Shown: in pieces, positions 42,656 to 51,762 of the stretch
Position numbering within the stretch: the first letter of the stretch is position 1
Layout of the letters: every line of letters begins with the position of its first letter
Assembly (NCBI GenBank): GCA_028821405.1
Contig: JAPPGK010000077.1
Coordinates: 1-64,000, forward strand
Direction: 5' to 3'
DNA from: Gammaproteobacteria bacterium
GTDB taxonomy: Bacteria > Pseudomonadota > Gammaproteobacteria > Pseudomonadales > Azotimanducaceae
DNA length: 64,000 bases
Position numbers and translations under genes: made by a program
The notes under the pieces: model-generated
The model's database searches: none
Told to the model about the DNA's origin: nothing
What the model saw: only the letters and a program-made list of their open reading frames with translations

Positions 42656-44461
42656 CTACGGCAACTCCAGCGGCTCGTGCGTCACTCTCGGTACACGGCG
42701 CACCATCTGCGGAAGCCACAGTTTCGGGTCCGAACGGGTCCACCAACGTCCGGTATCCTCGGTGCCGTCTCCGACTGCGGCCGAAGTGTTCGGTCTTGTG
42801 AACTCGTAGCGGTACGACAGGATGCGCACGTATCGCGGTCGTTCGCCGCGGAACGGATCGTCGATCCAGTCGAGCACCGTGGGTTCCGCCTCCAGCAGCC
42901 GGAATACCAGGTTGTAGGTCCAGGGCGCGTATTCGGGCCTCGTCAGTGCGGCGAACCACATCTGCCAGTCGAGGCGTGGCTGATGCGGAGTGGCCCAGCC
43001 CGGTACGCGGTCGAGGTCGCCGGGTTTGAACGGGAACTCGTACTCAAGCCAGGTGTCGCCATCCATTGAACCTTCGATGACCAGTTCCCGCCGCTCGGTG
43101 GTCATCACCGCGAACAGCCCGTAGCGGTTGACGATCTTGAGGGGTTGCACCAACTCCGCGGGGTTGGGGAACCTCGCGAAGGCAGCTGCCGTCTGGCAAA
43201 GGCCGAGGAAGATCATCACCGCCGCCAAGGACTGAGCGCCGATCCGCCGAACTGGCGGTTTTCGCTCCCGTTTGACCCGAAAGAAGCGGTCGTCTAGGAG
43301 CGCGAGGCAAACAACGATGGTCAGCAGGTTGAAGAAATTGTAGTTGCCGGTGACGAGAATCAGGACTTCGAATGCGATGAACGCCCACGCGGCGGCGGCG
43401 CGGAGTTTCCGGGGGCCGAAGATCAGGAACGGCAGCACGAGTTCGATGGCAAGTGTTGCCGCGACGGCGAAAGTCAAGGCGGAGGCGGGAAGGTCGTGTG
43501 CGAACGGTGCCAGCAACGTCGGCAACGGCTGCGTTTCGAAGTGGTACTCGAGCGCCGTAAGGTCCGCCCACACCGGGTCGCCTGATAGCAGTTTCACGGC
43601 GCCCGAGAGGAACATGAAGCGGAACGCGAGCAGTCTCAGCACCCAGATTCCGACGGCCGGCGACCGTCCCAGGATCGCCGCGGCGAACAGGCACTCGATG
43701 AGGAACATGTCCCACTGGTAGGCCGTAAAGGTCTGTCCGACGCCCACGATGGACAGGTAGGCGACGTAGCCGCCGAGCGCCGCGCTGGTCCGCAACTTCC
43801 CCGCCAGTCCGACCAACGCGCAAAGCGCGCCGAAGGCGAATACCCAATGGAACGACATCCCGAACCACAGCACCGTCGGGATCGTCCAGTAACTGCCGGA
43901 CTCGAAGGTGACGTGGACCGCCTCCAGGAACTCGGAAGCCGGCAGGACGCCGTTGTCGCCGATCAGCGCTTCGGCCTGCAGCCACAGCGAGCCGAGGGCC
44001 ATCAACGAAGCGGCGGCTATGCCGCGATAGACGACATCCGCCGTGACGTTGAATCGCGCAGGCCGCAACTCGCGCCCGAACAGCGCCCGGGCAGTCCGCA
44101 GGCACAGTTCCCGGTGACGGGACACCCACCCATAGAGTCGCTCGGAGACCCACGCGAACCCAGGGATTCGACGGTAGACCCACAGCCAACGTCCGCGACC
44201 GCCCACGGCGAGGGTGCGGAAGGCCGCGTCGGCACCGCTGGCGGTTGTGCCGGGTGCGAAGAACCAGATGGATGCCGCGAAGTCCGCTTCGGAACGGTCG
44301 GGATATTCCTCGGCGACCGTCTGGTACGGCACGTACTCGACGGCATCCCCGGTCACGGCACGGGCGTAGTCGACGGTGTAGCGGCAGAAACCGCAGTCGC
44401 CGTCGTACACCAACCGAATGGTGGTACGGCGGCCCGACGGGTCACGGGGACAATACGGCAT
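42656..44461 (-). CDS. DCC thiol-disulfide domain fused to a lipase-maturation-factor-like membrane protein
   Basis: A 601-residue fusion. Residues 14-110 match the DUF393/DCC family, with YDGDCGFCRYTVDYA carrying the CxxC pair at about 23 and 26. From about residue 140 a polytopic membrane region follows with eight or so helices (AAASLMALGSLWL; LWFGMSFHWVFAFGALCALV; FRFMFLSGAVKLLSGDPVW), the FLSGAVKLLSGDPVW segment being characteristic of lipase maturation factor (LMF1-like) proteins, then a C-terminal domain (PHQPRLDWQMWFAALTRPEY) also found there. In animals LMF1 is an ER chaperone; bacterial roles are unknown. It is divergent from the eIF2B-like gene, 50 bases away. Confidence 0.85.
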   Translation of the reverse strand: MPYCPRDPSGRRTTIRLVYDGDCGFCRYTVDYARAVTGDAVEYVPYQTVAEEYPDRSEADFAASIWFFAPGTTASGADAAFRTLAVGGRGRWLWVYRRIPGFAWVSERLYGWVSRHRELCLRTARALFGRELRPARFNVTADVVYRGIAAASLMALGSLWLQAEALIGDNGVLPASEFLEAVHVTFESGSYWTIPTVLWFGMSFHWVFAFGALCALVGLAGKLRTSAALGGYVAYLSIVGVGQTFTAYQWDMFLIECLFAAAILGRSPAVGIWVLRLLAFRFMFLSGAVKLLSGDPVWADLTALEYHFETQPLPTLLAPFAHDLPASALTFAVAATLAIELVLPFLIFGPRKLRAAAAWAFIAFEVLILVTGNYNFFNLLTIVVCLALLDDRFFRVKRERKPPVRRIGAQSLAAVMIFLGLCQTAAAFARFPNPAELVQPLKIVNRYGLFAVMTTERRELVIEGSMDGDTWLEYEFPFKPGDLDRVPGWATPHQPRLDWQMWFAALTRPEYAPWTYNLVFRLLEAEPTVLDWIDDPFRGERPRYVRILSYRYEFTRPNTSAAVGDGTEDTGRWWTRSDPKLWLPQMVRRVPRVTHEPLELP

Positions 44462-44511
44462 TGGAAATCGAGGCGGGTGGGAGCCTATGGCCGCGTCCGA
44501 GAGAATCAGTC

Positions 44512-45417
44512 ATGGGTAGCGTGGATGGTAGCATCGCCCCGATGGTGACCCCGGAATCTGCAGCCCGAGAACTGCGCGAGAACACCACCGACGGGGCGGC
44601 CGTATTGGCCCGTCGTGCGATCTCGCTGCTTTCGTCGTTCGTGGCGGCGGCCGATGATGACGACCTGCCGGCGGTTGCCCGGCGTTGCGCCGAACAGATG
44701 CGGAATGCAAGGCCAACGATGGCAGCGGTTGGGAACCTAGTGCGGTTCTGGATGGAGTCCTTTAGTTGGCCGCACGACGACTTCCGGCGCCGCGCCATGG
44801 CCCATTGCGAAGCCATCCTCGCGAAGGCGGATCGTGCATTGGCCGAGACCGTGCGCATTGCACGCGTTCGTCTCGGCGGGTTCCCGCCCGATAGTGTGCT
44901 CATGACGCACAGTGCTTCTTCCACGGTGCGCTCGGTGATCGACGGCTTGCCGTTTCGTCTCTTGGTGACCGCATCGGAACCGGGCGGGGAGGGGCGGCGC
45001 ATGGCTCGGGAACTTGGGGTCACCTGCGTTGAGGACGCAGATGCGCCCTCACGCGTCGCCGACGTCGCCGCAGTGGTGGTGGGGGCAGATGCAGTCGGTA
45101 GCGAGGCCTTTATAAACAAGGTGGGGACGCGTGCGCTCGCACACGCAGCACGGCAATCGTCAACGCCGTTCTTTGTGGTGACGGAGAGCTACAAGTGGGT
45201 GGCTAGCGCCCGTCCGATCGTTGAAGAGGACTCTTTCGAGGCAGTGGAGAACGGATTCGTTGCCGCGTTTCTCGGGGACGCGCGTTTCGTGTCGTTTGCC
45301 GCTACACGCAAGTTGGAGTTGCCCGACGACTACGCGTCGGCGTGGACGGAATCGGACGAGCAGGCCGACCGAGTTCTGGATCGATCGTCAAACGATGGTC
45401 TTGCTGCGTGGCGCTGA
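44512..45417 (+). CDS. eIF2B-alpha/MtnA-family sugar-phosphate isomerase-like protein
   Basis: A 301-residue member of the eIF2B alpha/beta/delta superfamily, which in bacteria and archaea includes methylthioribose-1-phosphate and ribose-1,5-bisphosphate isomerases. An N-terminal helical domain (about 1-125) precedes the Rossmann-like domain with HSASSTVRSVI, EPGGEGRRMARELGV, VVVGADAVGSEAFINKVGT (the hallmark Gly-Ala-Asp and Asn-Lys-x-Gly-Thr) and PFFVVTESYKW. The Cys usually acting as acid in MtnA is not seen at the Ser-rich loop. ATG 44512 lacks a strong Shine-Dalgarno; ATG 44542 is possible. It is 48 bases ahead of an ATPase gene. Confidence 0.82.
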   Translation: MGSVDGSIAPMVTPESAARELRENTTDGAAVLARRAISLLSSFVAAADDDDLPAVARRCAEQMRNARPTMAAVGNLVRFWMESFSWPHDDFRRRAMAHCEAILAKADRALAETVRIARVRLGGFPPDSVLMTHSASSTVRSVIDGLPFRLLVTASEPGGEGRRMARELGVTCVEDADAPSRVADVAAVVVGADAVGSEAFINKVGTRALAHAARQSSTPFFVVTESYKWVASARPIVEEDSFEAVENGFVAAFLGDARFVSFAATRKLELPDDYASAWTESDEQADRVLDRSSNDGLAAWR

Positions 45418-45465
45418 GGCGCGACATTTGTTGCCTGCCAGGTCATTGAAAGCGGCGACCTATCC

Positions 45466-46629
45466 ATGCTCCATACCCTGGCTGTCGCAAACTACCGATC
45501 ATTGCGCGACCTCGTCCTGCCGCTCGAGGCTCTGAACCTGGTAACGGGTCCAAACGGAAGCGGTAAGTCCAATCTATACAAAGGCTTGCGGTTACTTTCT
45601 GAGACCGCGTTTGGCACCGCGGTCGAGTCGCTGGCGGCGGAAGGCGGGATCGAATCGGTACTCTGGGCCGGACCCGAGCAGTTCTCGCAGGGGGTCAAGC
45701 GTGGCGACTACGCTGTTCAGGGAGGACCGCGAAGGAAACCGGTGAACCTGCGTTTCGGATTCGCCGGCGACGATTTCAGCTACGCCATCGACTACGGGCT
45801 TCCGGAACCGATGCGGACGATGTTCGGCAAGGATCCGGTCATCAAGCGGGAGGTCATCTGGCATGGCGGTCCGTGGCACGAGCGTCGCGGCATCGTGGAC
45901 CGGCGCGGCCCGGTGGTCCGTGCCCGGGATGCCGACGGGCACTGGCAGGTGATCGAGAAGCGCCTGCCGACCTACGACAGCATGCTGTCGAGACTCGCGG
46001 ACCCCGAGCGAGCCCCCGAAGTCCTGATGCTGCGGGAGCGCATCCGTTCTTGGCGGTTCTACGACCACTTCCGCAGCGACGCCTCCTCGCCAGCGCGAAT
46101 TCCCCAGGTCGGTACCCGGACGCCGGTACTCGCCAACGACGGTCGCGACCTTGCCGCTGCCTGGCAGACGATCGTGGAGACCGGCGAGGTCGACGCGCTG
46201 AACGACGCGGTCGCTGACGCTTTCCCCGGGGCCACGGTGGACGTGGTGGATTCCAGTGGCCGGTTCAGCCTGCGGTTCAGTCAGCACGGCCTGCTGCGCC
46301 CGCTGTCCCAGGCCGAACTGTCCGACGGCACGCTGCGCTACCTGCTGTGGATCGCCGCCCTGCTGACGCCCCGTCCACCGAATCTCATGGTGCTGAACGA
46401 GCCGGAGACCAGTCTGCACCCGGATCTCCTGCCAGCGCTTGGCCGGTTGATGAAACGCTGCGCGGAGAACACGCAACTTTGGGTAACCACCCACGCCGAA
46501 AGCCTGATCCAGGCACTGACCGAGACCGATGCCTGCAACCATTTGGAACTCGGCAAGGAACTCGGCGAGACTTCGGCCCATGGCTTCGGACCCTTCGACT
46601 CGCCCGCCTGGCGTTGGCCGGGGCGCTGA
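45466..46629 (+). CDS. AAA_21-type ATPase (RecF/OLD-like)
   Basis: A 387-residue SMC/RecF-like ATPase. Walker A is LVTGPNGSGKSNLYK (about residue 27-41), the ABC-type signature region is LSQAELSDGTLRYL, Walker B is NLMVLNEPETSLHPDLLPAL and the D-loop/His is LWVTTHAESLI. There is no long coiled coil and no TOPRIM nuclease, so it is the short stand-alone form, a class often seen in defence and addiction contexts without a fixed partner. A partner nuclease is absent: the next gene is an FAD oxidase four bases downstream and the previous is the eIF2B-like gene. Function unassigned. Confidence 0.85.
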   Translation: MLHTLAVANYRSLRDLVLPLEALNLVTGPNGSGKSNLYKGLRLLSETAFGTAVESLAAEGGIESVLWAGPEQFSQGVKRGDYAVQGGPRRKPVNLRFGFAGDDFSYAIDYGLPEPMRTMFGKDPVIKREVIWHGGPWHERRGIVDRRGPVVRARDADGHWQVIEKRLPTYDSMLSRLADPERAPEVLMLRERIRSWRFYDHFRSDASSPARIPQVGTRTPVLANDGRDLAAAWQTIVETGEVDALNDAVADAFPGATVDVVDSSGRFSLRFSQHGLLRPLSQAELSDGTLRYLLWIAALLTPRPPNLMVLNEPETSLHPDLLPALGRLMKRCAENTQLWVTTHAESLIQALTETDACNHLELGKELGETSAHGFGPFDSPAWRWPGR

Positions 46630-46632
46630 TCC

Positions 46633-47988
46633 GTGAACTCCGTACCCGCCGACCTCGTGTCGCAAACGTGGGCTCGGGACTTGCAGCCGCCTGCGGCGAT
46701 TCCATCCTCGGCGGACGTCGTGATCATCGGCGGCGGCATCATCGGCGTCTCCACCGCCTGGTTTCTTGCCAAACGCGGCATCGATGTCGCGGTGTGCGAG
46801 AAAGGGCACATCGCCGGCGAGCAATCCGGCCGCAACTGGGGCTGGGTGCGGCAGCAGGGCAGGGATCCGCGGGAGATGCCGATGATCGTCGAGTCGCTGC
46901 GCATCTGGCGCGAACTCGGCGATGAGATCGGCGAGGACCTCGGATACCGGCAACATGGAATCCTCTATCTGATCAACGACGACAAGCAACTCGAGCGCTA
47001 CGCAGCCTCGGTCAAGTTCGCCGAGGACTTCGGGACGGGCACCCGCCTTATCGACCGCAACGAGTTGCCGCGCTTCGTACGCGGCAATGCCGTCGAATGG
47101 CGCGGCGCGCTTTACACCCCGACCGACGGTCGGGCGGAACCGCACCGGGCCGTACCCGCGTTGGCCCGTGCCGTGGCGCGCCGCGGTGCCACGATCCTCA
47201 CCGGCTGCGCTGTGCGCGGCATCGAAACCCGCGCCGGACGCGTGTCGGCGTTGGTTACCGAGCACGGCACCATTCGCACTTCGACGGTGCTCTGCGCTGC
47301 GGGCGCATGGACATCGATGTTCTGCCGATCGCTGGGAATCCGCGTGCCGCAACTGCGCGTGCGCGGCACGGTCTGCCGGACCGCGCCGGCTAGGATGGTG
47401 TGTGAAGGTGCCATGTCCGACCGCAACCTGGCCTTGCGTCGGCGGCTAGACGGCGGCTACACCCTGGCCCACGGTTCGACGATCGACCACCCGGTGACGC
47501 CGTCGACATTGCGCTTCGGAACCCAGTTCGTCCGGGCGCTGATGATGGACGCGCGCAGCATGCGGCTGTCGCTCGGTCGGGAGTTCCTCGACGAATTGGC
47601 AACGCCAACGAGGTGGTCCCTCGACCGCGAGTCGCCCTTCGAGCGGTGCCGCGTACTCAATCCGAAACCCAACCCCAGCATCCTTCGCCATATCCGAACG
47701 CAGTTCGACGCGACGTTCCCTGAATTGGCGGGTACGCCCATCGTCGAGAGTTGGGCGGGCATGATCGAGACGACACCGGATGTCGTGCCCGTGATCGACC
47801 AAGCGCCGGGGTTGCCGGGCTTTCACATCGCCACCGGCTTCAGCGGCCACGGCTTCGGTATCGGCCCGGGCGCAGGCAAGGCGATTGCGGGATTCGTTAC
47901 CGGCGACGACGTTGGCCTGGACGTGAGCGCGTTTCGGCTTGGCCGGTTCGCGGACGGGTCGCCGACGCGACCTCGGACTTCGGTTTGA
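46633..47988 (+). CDS. FAD-dependent amino acid oxidase/dehydrogenase, DadA/DAO type
   Basis: A 451-residue flavoprotein. The dinucleotide motif VVIIGGGIIGVSTAWFLAKR (about residues 29-48) ends in the Glu of VAVCEKGHI that holds the FAD ribose. A further block, EQSGRNWGWVRQQGRDP, is typical of DAO enzymes close to glycine/sarcosine oxidases, and the C-terminal ATGFSGHGFGIGPGAGKAIA closes the FAD site. Substrate may be a D-amino acid or an N-methyl amine. The GTG start lies four bases after the ATPase stop with no evident Shine-Dalgarno, so coupled translation is likely. Confidence 0.9.
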   Translation: MNSVPADLVSQTWARDLQPPAAIPSSADVVIIGGGIIGVSTAWFLAKRGIDVAVCEKGHIAGEQSGRNWGWVRQQGRDPREMPMIVESLRIWRELGDEIGEDLGYRQHGILYLINDDKQLERYAASVKFAEDFGTGTRLIDRNELPRFVRGNAVEWRGALYTPTDGRAEPHRAVPALARAVARRGATILTGCAVRGIETRAGRVSALVTEHGTIRTSTVLCAAGAWTSMFCRSLGIRVPQLRVRGTVCRTAPARMVCEGAMSDRNLALRRRLDGGYTLAHGSTIDHPVTPSTLRFGTQFVRALMMDARSMRLSLGREFLDELATPTRWSLDRESPFERCRVLNPKPNPSILRHIRTQFDATFPELAGTPIVESWAGMIETTPDVVPVIDQAPGLPGFHIATGFSGHGFGIGPGAGKAIAGFVTGDDVGLDVSAFRLGRFADGSPTRPRTSV

Positions 47989-48376
47989 TCGGTCCCGTGG
48001 GACTGGCACGTCCTGCGGGGGTACCGCCGCCGACGGAAGTCGGCCTGAATGAGGCCCGTGTCCACAAAGCCGGAGTCCGCCCTACCCCTCATGCTCGATG
48101 CCGCCGAACGCCGCAGCTTGATCGTTAGCGGGTCGGGCGGAGCATTCCCACGACTGAAGACCACGCCGAGGCCAACGGCAAGTTTCGCGGCGATTTGGGT
48201 ACAGACCGAGCGGTCAGACCGGGCCGACGCATGCTGGACATCGGCGTCAACGTCGCGGTCGCGGGACTATGGCGTACAACATCGTCATCGTCACGCGCGT
48301 GTTATCGTCACCCGCAGGCTGCCCGGGACCCGATGAGACCCCGGCACTGGGCCCGGACAGTAGTTGGGGAGACGAC
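47989..48376. other. 388-base gap without a recognisable gene
   Basis: Several overlapping frames exist but none has a recognisable motif or a consistent ribosome site. It presumably holds the promoter of the lipoprotein gene at 48377. No repeat or strong hairpin was seen. Confidence 0.5.
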
Positions 48377-48796
48377 ATGAGACACGCAATCCTGATCGCC
48401 GCGTTGCTGGCGGCATTCGTTCTGCTCGGTTGCGACGATGCGCGGGTGGCATCGCGCAACATCTCGAAGGCCAGCGACAACTTCGAGGTGGACCGGCGCA
48501 TCGTGTTCTACAACGGCATCACCGGCGACTACATGCTGACCATCGAGGGGCGTTGTTCCATCGAAGACCAGGTCAATCAATTGGAGGTCACTTGCCGTGT
48601 CGGCCAGCGCGACTATCGCAAGCATTTTCTCGGCTTGTCGGACAATGTGACCTATTTTGCAGAGCAACTGTCGCCCGGCGACGTGAACGTGTTCCACCAC
48701 AGGATTACGTTCAAGCCACAGATCATCCTGCCCGACTTCGACTTCCGCGGCAGCGGGGAGGCGTTGTTGGACAACACCTCGGAGGTGATGGAGTGA
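48377..48796 (+). CDS. small lipoprotein resembling phage beta-sandwich lipoproteins
   Basis: A 139-residue lipoprotein. The signal MRHAILIAALLAAFVLLGC ends in a lipobox (LLGC, Cys19, followed by Asp-Asp, which would favour inner-membrane retention). The mature part (NFEVDRRIVFYNGITGDYML, YRKHFLGLSDNVTYF, FHHRITFKPQ) matches, from memory, a small beta-sandwich lipoprotein family common in temperate phages. GGGGAG lies five bases before the ATG. No other phage gene is near, so it may be a prophage remnant or a domesticated gene. Role unknown; exclusion or envelope modification is possible. Confidence 0.75.
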   Translation: MRHAILIAALLAAFVLLGCDDARVASRNISKASDNFEVDRRIVFYNGITGDYMLTIEGRCSIEDQVNQLEVTCRVGQRDYRKHFLGLSDNVTYFAEQLSPGDVNVFHHRITFKPQIILPDFDFRGSGEALLDNTSEVME

Positions 48797-48894
48797 GAAA
48801 CCGGTGCCCGCCCGACCGGTGGTGACACCAGCCCGGAGGATTCACAGCGGGAGTTGAGAGTCCAGCACGTTACGCGGCCACGGCTCGGCGAACG

Positions 48895-49135
48895 ACATTG
48901 CAACACTACGGCGTGGTCCCACGTCAGGCGGGGAATGTGATCCGGCGCATCCACCACACATTGGCGCAAAGCGCACTCGGCCGCCTTGTCGTGCTCGCCA
49001 CGCTCGTCCAATTCGGCAAGGGCATCGTCGAGCCTTTTGATCTCGGCCCCCCGGCCTGCGAAGAACCGGGCGGTATCGCGGTACCCTGCCCCGTGCGACG
49101 GCCCGCGCCAGTTCGTCGTTGAAGGCCATCCCCAT
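48895..49135 (-). pseudogene. frameshifted short gene remnant
   Basis: From ATG 49135 the frame begins MGMAFNDELARAVARG; a plausible continuation appears in another frame (YRDTARFFAGRGAEIKRLDD, then LAELDERGEHDKAAECALRQ) up to about 48895. The second part has the even codon use and amphipathic helix pattern of a real small protein, while the first frame turns into Arg/Gly-rich shadow. A single frameshift near 49085 would join them. No family is recognised. Confidence 0.4.
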
Positions 49136-49234
49136 CGTCTACGCCCTCCGGCTCACATCGCCTCGTACAGACGCGCAAGGGTTGTATCCGCGCCGACGCC
49201 CCAATGACTGTGAACCGGGGGCTGGCTCGCGGGC

Positions 49235-50392
49235 TCAGATACCGAGGTCCAGCTTGTTGTAGCCCCGCAGGCTTTTTCTTGCCGCGTCGTTCCACTCGAA
49301 CGACTGACCGGCGAACGGTCGGTATTCGTAGGGCGTCTCGTTCGGGAAGCGTTGCCTGCGCGCCTCGATCGCGAGGCCCAGCACTTGGGAACGGCAGCGG
49401 ACGCGATCCTCATCGTAGATGATCTTGTCGCTCCCAGGGGCGTGAATGCCATTGCCGCGGGCGCCGACCACGCTCGCGCGGGGATGGAAGCCGAAGTTGA
49501 GGGTGACGCGGCACGCGTCGCTTGTGTTAGCGAACGAGCCGTGAACCGCTTGGCGGTTGGTGATGGCGACGTCGCCCGGTGCGCACAAGAGCGGCACAGC
49601 ATCCGGCAGTCGGTCCGAACCGGCCGCCGTACACCAGCCCTTGATGTCCGCCTTGGCGAGATGCGAGCCGGGCACCACCCACAGCCCGTTGGCCGCGTCG
49701 CAGCCGTAGAGCTGCGCCATGAAGTTAAATCCGTGGCTGCCCCGGTGGAACTTCGCTGTCTCCCAGTGCGTGGTGCCATCCTGATGCCAGGCGACGCTGC
49801 CGCCGAGGCGCGGATGCTTGATCCAGATCACCTCGTTGAAGGGCGAAAAGTCCGGGCCGTTGAAAGCCTCCGCCGCGCGCAACAGGTCGGGATGCGCGTA
49901 CAGCCGCAGCGCGGCATCGGAGAACTGCAGCGAACCCCCGACCACCTGCAGCACCCACTCCGGTGCGCCTTCCGGCACGGTAGGTTCGATCATCTTGGCC
50001 GGATGTCGCCCATTGTTGCGTGCGGTACCGCCGATGGGATCGGATAGCGGCCTCACCATGGCCATGCCACCGCCCTTGCCGTCGGTGCCGAGGGCAGGCC
50101 GTCCAAGCCGGTCGAGTTTGCCGCGCGGCTCGGTCGGCGCGCGGTCGAGGATCGCCAGCACATCGCGTTCGATGTCGGCAAGTTCCTCATCGCCGATGAC
50201 GCGTTCGAACACGTAGAAGCCATGGTGCCAATAGGACTCGACGATATCTTCGTGCAGCGTCCCGTCGGCCTCGTAGCGGATCGGGCCGCGGTTATCGAGG
50301 GCTTGCGCCCGGGCCGTGCCAGCTTCGCGATAGGCGACCATCGCCGTCTCGTGTTCGCCGTAGTCCGACTGCAGGGCGGTTGCCGTGTTCAT
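49235..50392 (-). CDS. PhyH-family Fe(II)/2-oxoglutarate dioxygenase
   Basis: Second phytanoyl-CoA-dioxygenase-like enzyme, 385 residues, longer than usual because of an N-terminal extension of about 45 residues. Iron ligands are His and Asp in SVAWHQDGTTHWET (about residue 205) and the distal His in NRQAVHGSFANTS, with an Arg in CRVTLNFGFHPRASV for 2-oxoglutarate. LWVVPGSHLAKADIKGW is a typical PhyH block. The other PhyH protein in the window (11155) is only distantly related. Substrate unknown. It stands alone on the minus strand between decayed genes. Confidence 0.88.
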   Translation of the reverse strand: MNTATALQSDYGEHETAMVAYREAGTARAQALDNRGPIRYEADGTLHEDIVESYWHHGFYVFERVIGDEELADIERDVLAILDRAPTEPRGKLDRLGRPALGTDGKGGGMAMVRPLSDPIGGTARNNGRHPAKMIEPTVPEGAPEWVLQVVGGSLQFSDAALRLYAHPDLLRAAEAFNGPDFSPFNEVIWIKHPRLGGSVAWHQDGTTHWETAKFHRGSHGFNFMAQLYGCDAANGLWVVPGSHLAKADIKGWCTAAGSDRLPDAVPLLCAPGDVAITNRQAVHGSFANTSDACRVTLNFGFHPRASVVGARGNGIHAPGSDKIIYDEDRVRCRSQVLGLAIEARRQRFPNETPYEYRPFAGQSFEWNDAARKSLRGYNKLDLGI

Positions 50393-50703
50393 TCCCGTGT
50401 CCCCTCAGGTGGGAGCGGATGACGATTGTACGCCGGTGCGGAGTCGGGTTTCGTCGGCGCTTCGCCTCGACTCGTGCTGGTGCTCCGCGTCACTAGCTTG
50501 CTGCGCAAACACGCGTTGCGGACGCACGACGCGCTAGTGATCTCAGCCGGGTCCCCGGGAATGGGGTCTTCCTTGCAAGCCGTCTTGCCAGAGGCGGTTA
50601 GGAGAGCGATGGCCTCGGGACAGGCCGATTGGCCTCGTTGACGGCTTCTCGCGGGACCAGCCGAATCCGAAGGCGGCGAAGCAGCGCGAGATTGTCATTT
50701 TGC
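50393..50703. other. 311-base gap without a recognisable gene
   Basis: Upstream region of the PhyH gene and downstream region of the HEAT-like gene. A plus-strand frame of 71 codons exists (50426-50641) but has no ribosome site or familiar motif. Nothing else seen. Confidence 0.5.
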
Positions 50704-51336
50704 TCAGGGTCCTGACGCCCGGGCAACGCTCCGGGCCTCGTTGGCCGGCACTTGGAACAGCGCGGGTAGATAGCGCTGGCCCCGCGAAACCAGCTCCGGC
50801 TCGGTCGTGCGACGCCCGGGTTGGCATCGGACGCGGTTGGCAAGCCACCGCCACAGCCGCAGCAGGCCTGGGTCGTTCGCGGCGACTCGTGCTTGGCCCG
50901 CGAGGTCCAGGTGGCCGTTGACCCAGTCGGCAAGCTCCTTCGGCGTCTTGAGATCGAGGACCGTCCGGCGTCGGCGATAGCCTTGGCGCGCGGCGCCGCG
51001 ATGCGCATGGCCGTGCTTCTTCATCTGGCCCAGGACGACGCGGGCCGAGCGCGTCTCGCGCATGAGCGCATCGAGTTCGTGGCGAAAGGCGTAGAGCAGG
51101 TCGCGCCACTCGTCGTTCTTGGCGGCCTTCTCGGTAAGCGTGCCGATGGCGTGCGCCGCCTGGTCTCGTTCCCGGAGGCCGCCTTCGCGCGCCTTGCGGA
51201 AGATCTCGGCCCAGACCTCAAGGTCCCGAACGCGGTTGTTCCGGCATGGGCACAGGGATCGGATGGCGGCGCAACGGGACTCGTAGCTGCCCTCGTTCAT
51301 CGCGGCCAGGAGCTTGTCGATGTCGATTTGCGGCAT
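50704..51336 (-). CDS. hypothetical helical protein, HEAT-repeat-like
   Basis: A 210-residue basic protein. The first half is regularly helical with spacing like HEAT repeats (SYESRCAAIRSLCPCRNNRV, REGGLRERDQAAHAIGTLTE, EWRDLLYAFRHELDALMRE). The motif CPCRNNRV with close Cys residues is notable. The second half is Arg-rich and may be partly degraded. No Shine-Dalgarno is obvious at the ATG. It lies in a zone of broken genes, so it may be a relic itself. Confidence 0.5.
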   Translation of the reverse strand: MPQIDIDKLLAAMNEGSYESRCAAIRSLCPCRNNRVRDLEVWAEIFRKAREGGLRERDQAAHAIGTLTEKAAKNDEWRDLLYAFRHELDALMRETRSARVVLGQMKKHGHAHRGAARQGYRRRRTVLDLKTPKELADWVNGHLDLAGQARVAANDPGLLRLWRWLANRVRCQPGRRTTEPELVSRGQRYLPALFQVPANEARSVARASGP

Positions 51337-51504
51337 GGGGAGAGGATACCGGATCGGGCAATGGAGATTGGTTCGATTGACGCCGTGCGATCACGCGCCG
51401 CCGGTAGCTCGTCGGCGACGGCGTATCCTCCCGCTTTCAGCGAGAGTGTCGGCTGGGGAACAGGCTATTATTGGCGAGGTGCTGCAGTGCTTTCAGGTTG
51501 GCCA

Positions 51505-51762
51505 ATGGCAGTTTCGGAGCGGGACCGGAGCTACTTCCGTCGGATAGGCGAATGGAAGGCGAGTCTGCCCGCCGCTGCGCCCCCGCCGCCGCGCTCGTTC
51601 GATCAGGTTTACGAGGCAATGGCTCGGATACAGCGGGGCCTCTCGCCGCCGCCCACCCACGGCGACGATGCTGCTGCGGTGACGCGCTTGACAGAGTTCC
51701 GGGACAGGCTTCTGGCGCTTGAGGCACGGGGGTCGGGCAAGCGCAACGCGAAACGGCGATGA
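51505..51762 (+). CDS. small partner of a nucleotidyltransferase (possible antitoxin)
   Basis: An 85-residue basic, helical protein (AVSERDRSYFRRIGEWKASL, then FDQVYEAMARIQRGLSPP and RLTEFRDRLLALEARGSGKR). Its TGA overlaps the ATG of the next gene as ATGA. The pairing of a short helical protein with a nucleotidyltransferase of the polymerase-beta fold recalls toxin-antitoxin loci. No DNA-binding motif is visible. The frame is open far upstream, but only this part has convincing composition. Confidence 0.55.
   Translation: MAVSERDRSYFRRIGEWKASLPAAAPPPPRSFDQVYEAMARIQRGLSPPPTHGDDAAAVTRLTEFRDRLLALEARGSGKRNAKRR

Noticed and set aside
45592..47352. Minus-strand frame of 586 codons opposite the ATPase and oxidase genes
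   Set aside because: No motif, and both plus-strand genes are secure; shadow of high-GC coding sequence.
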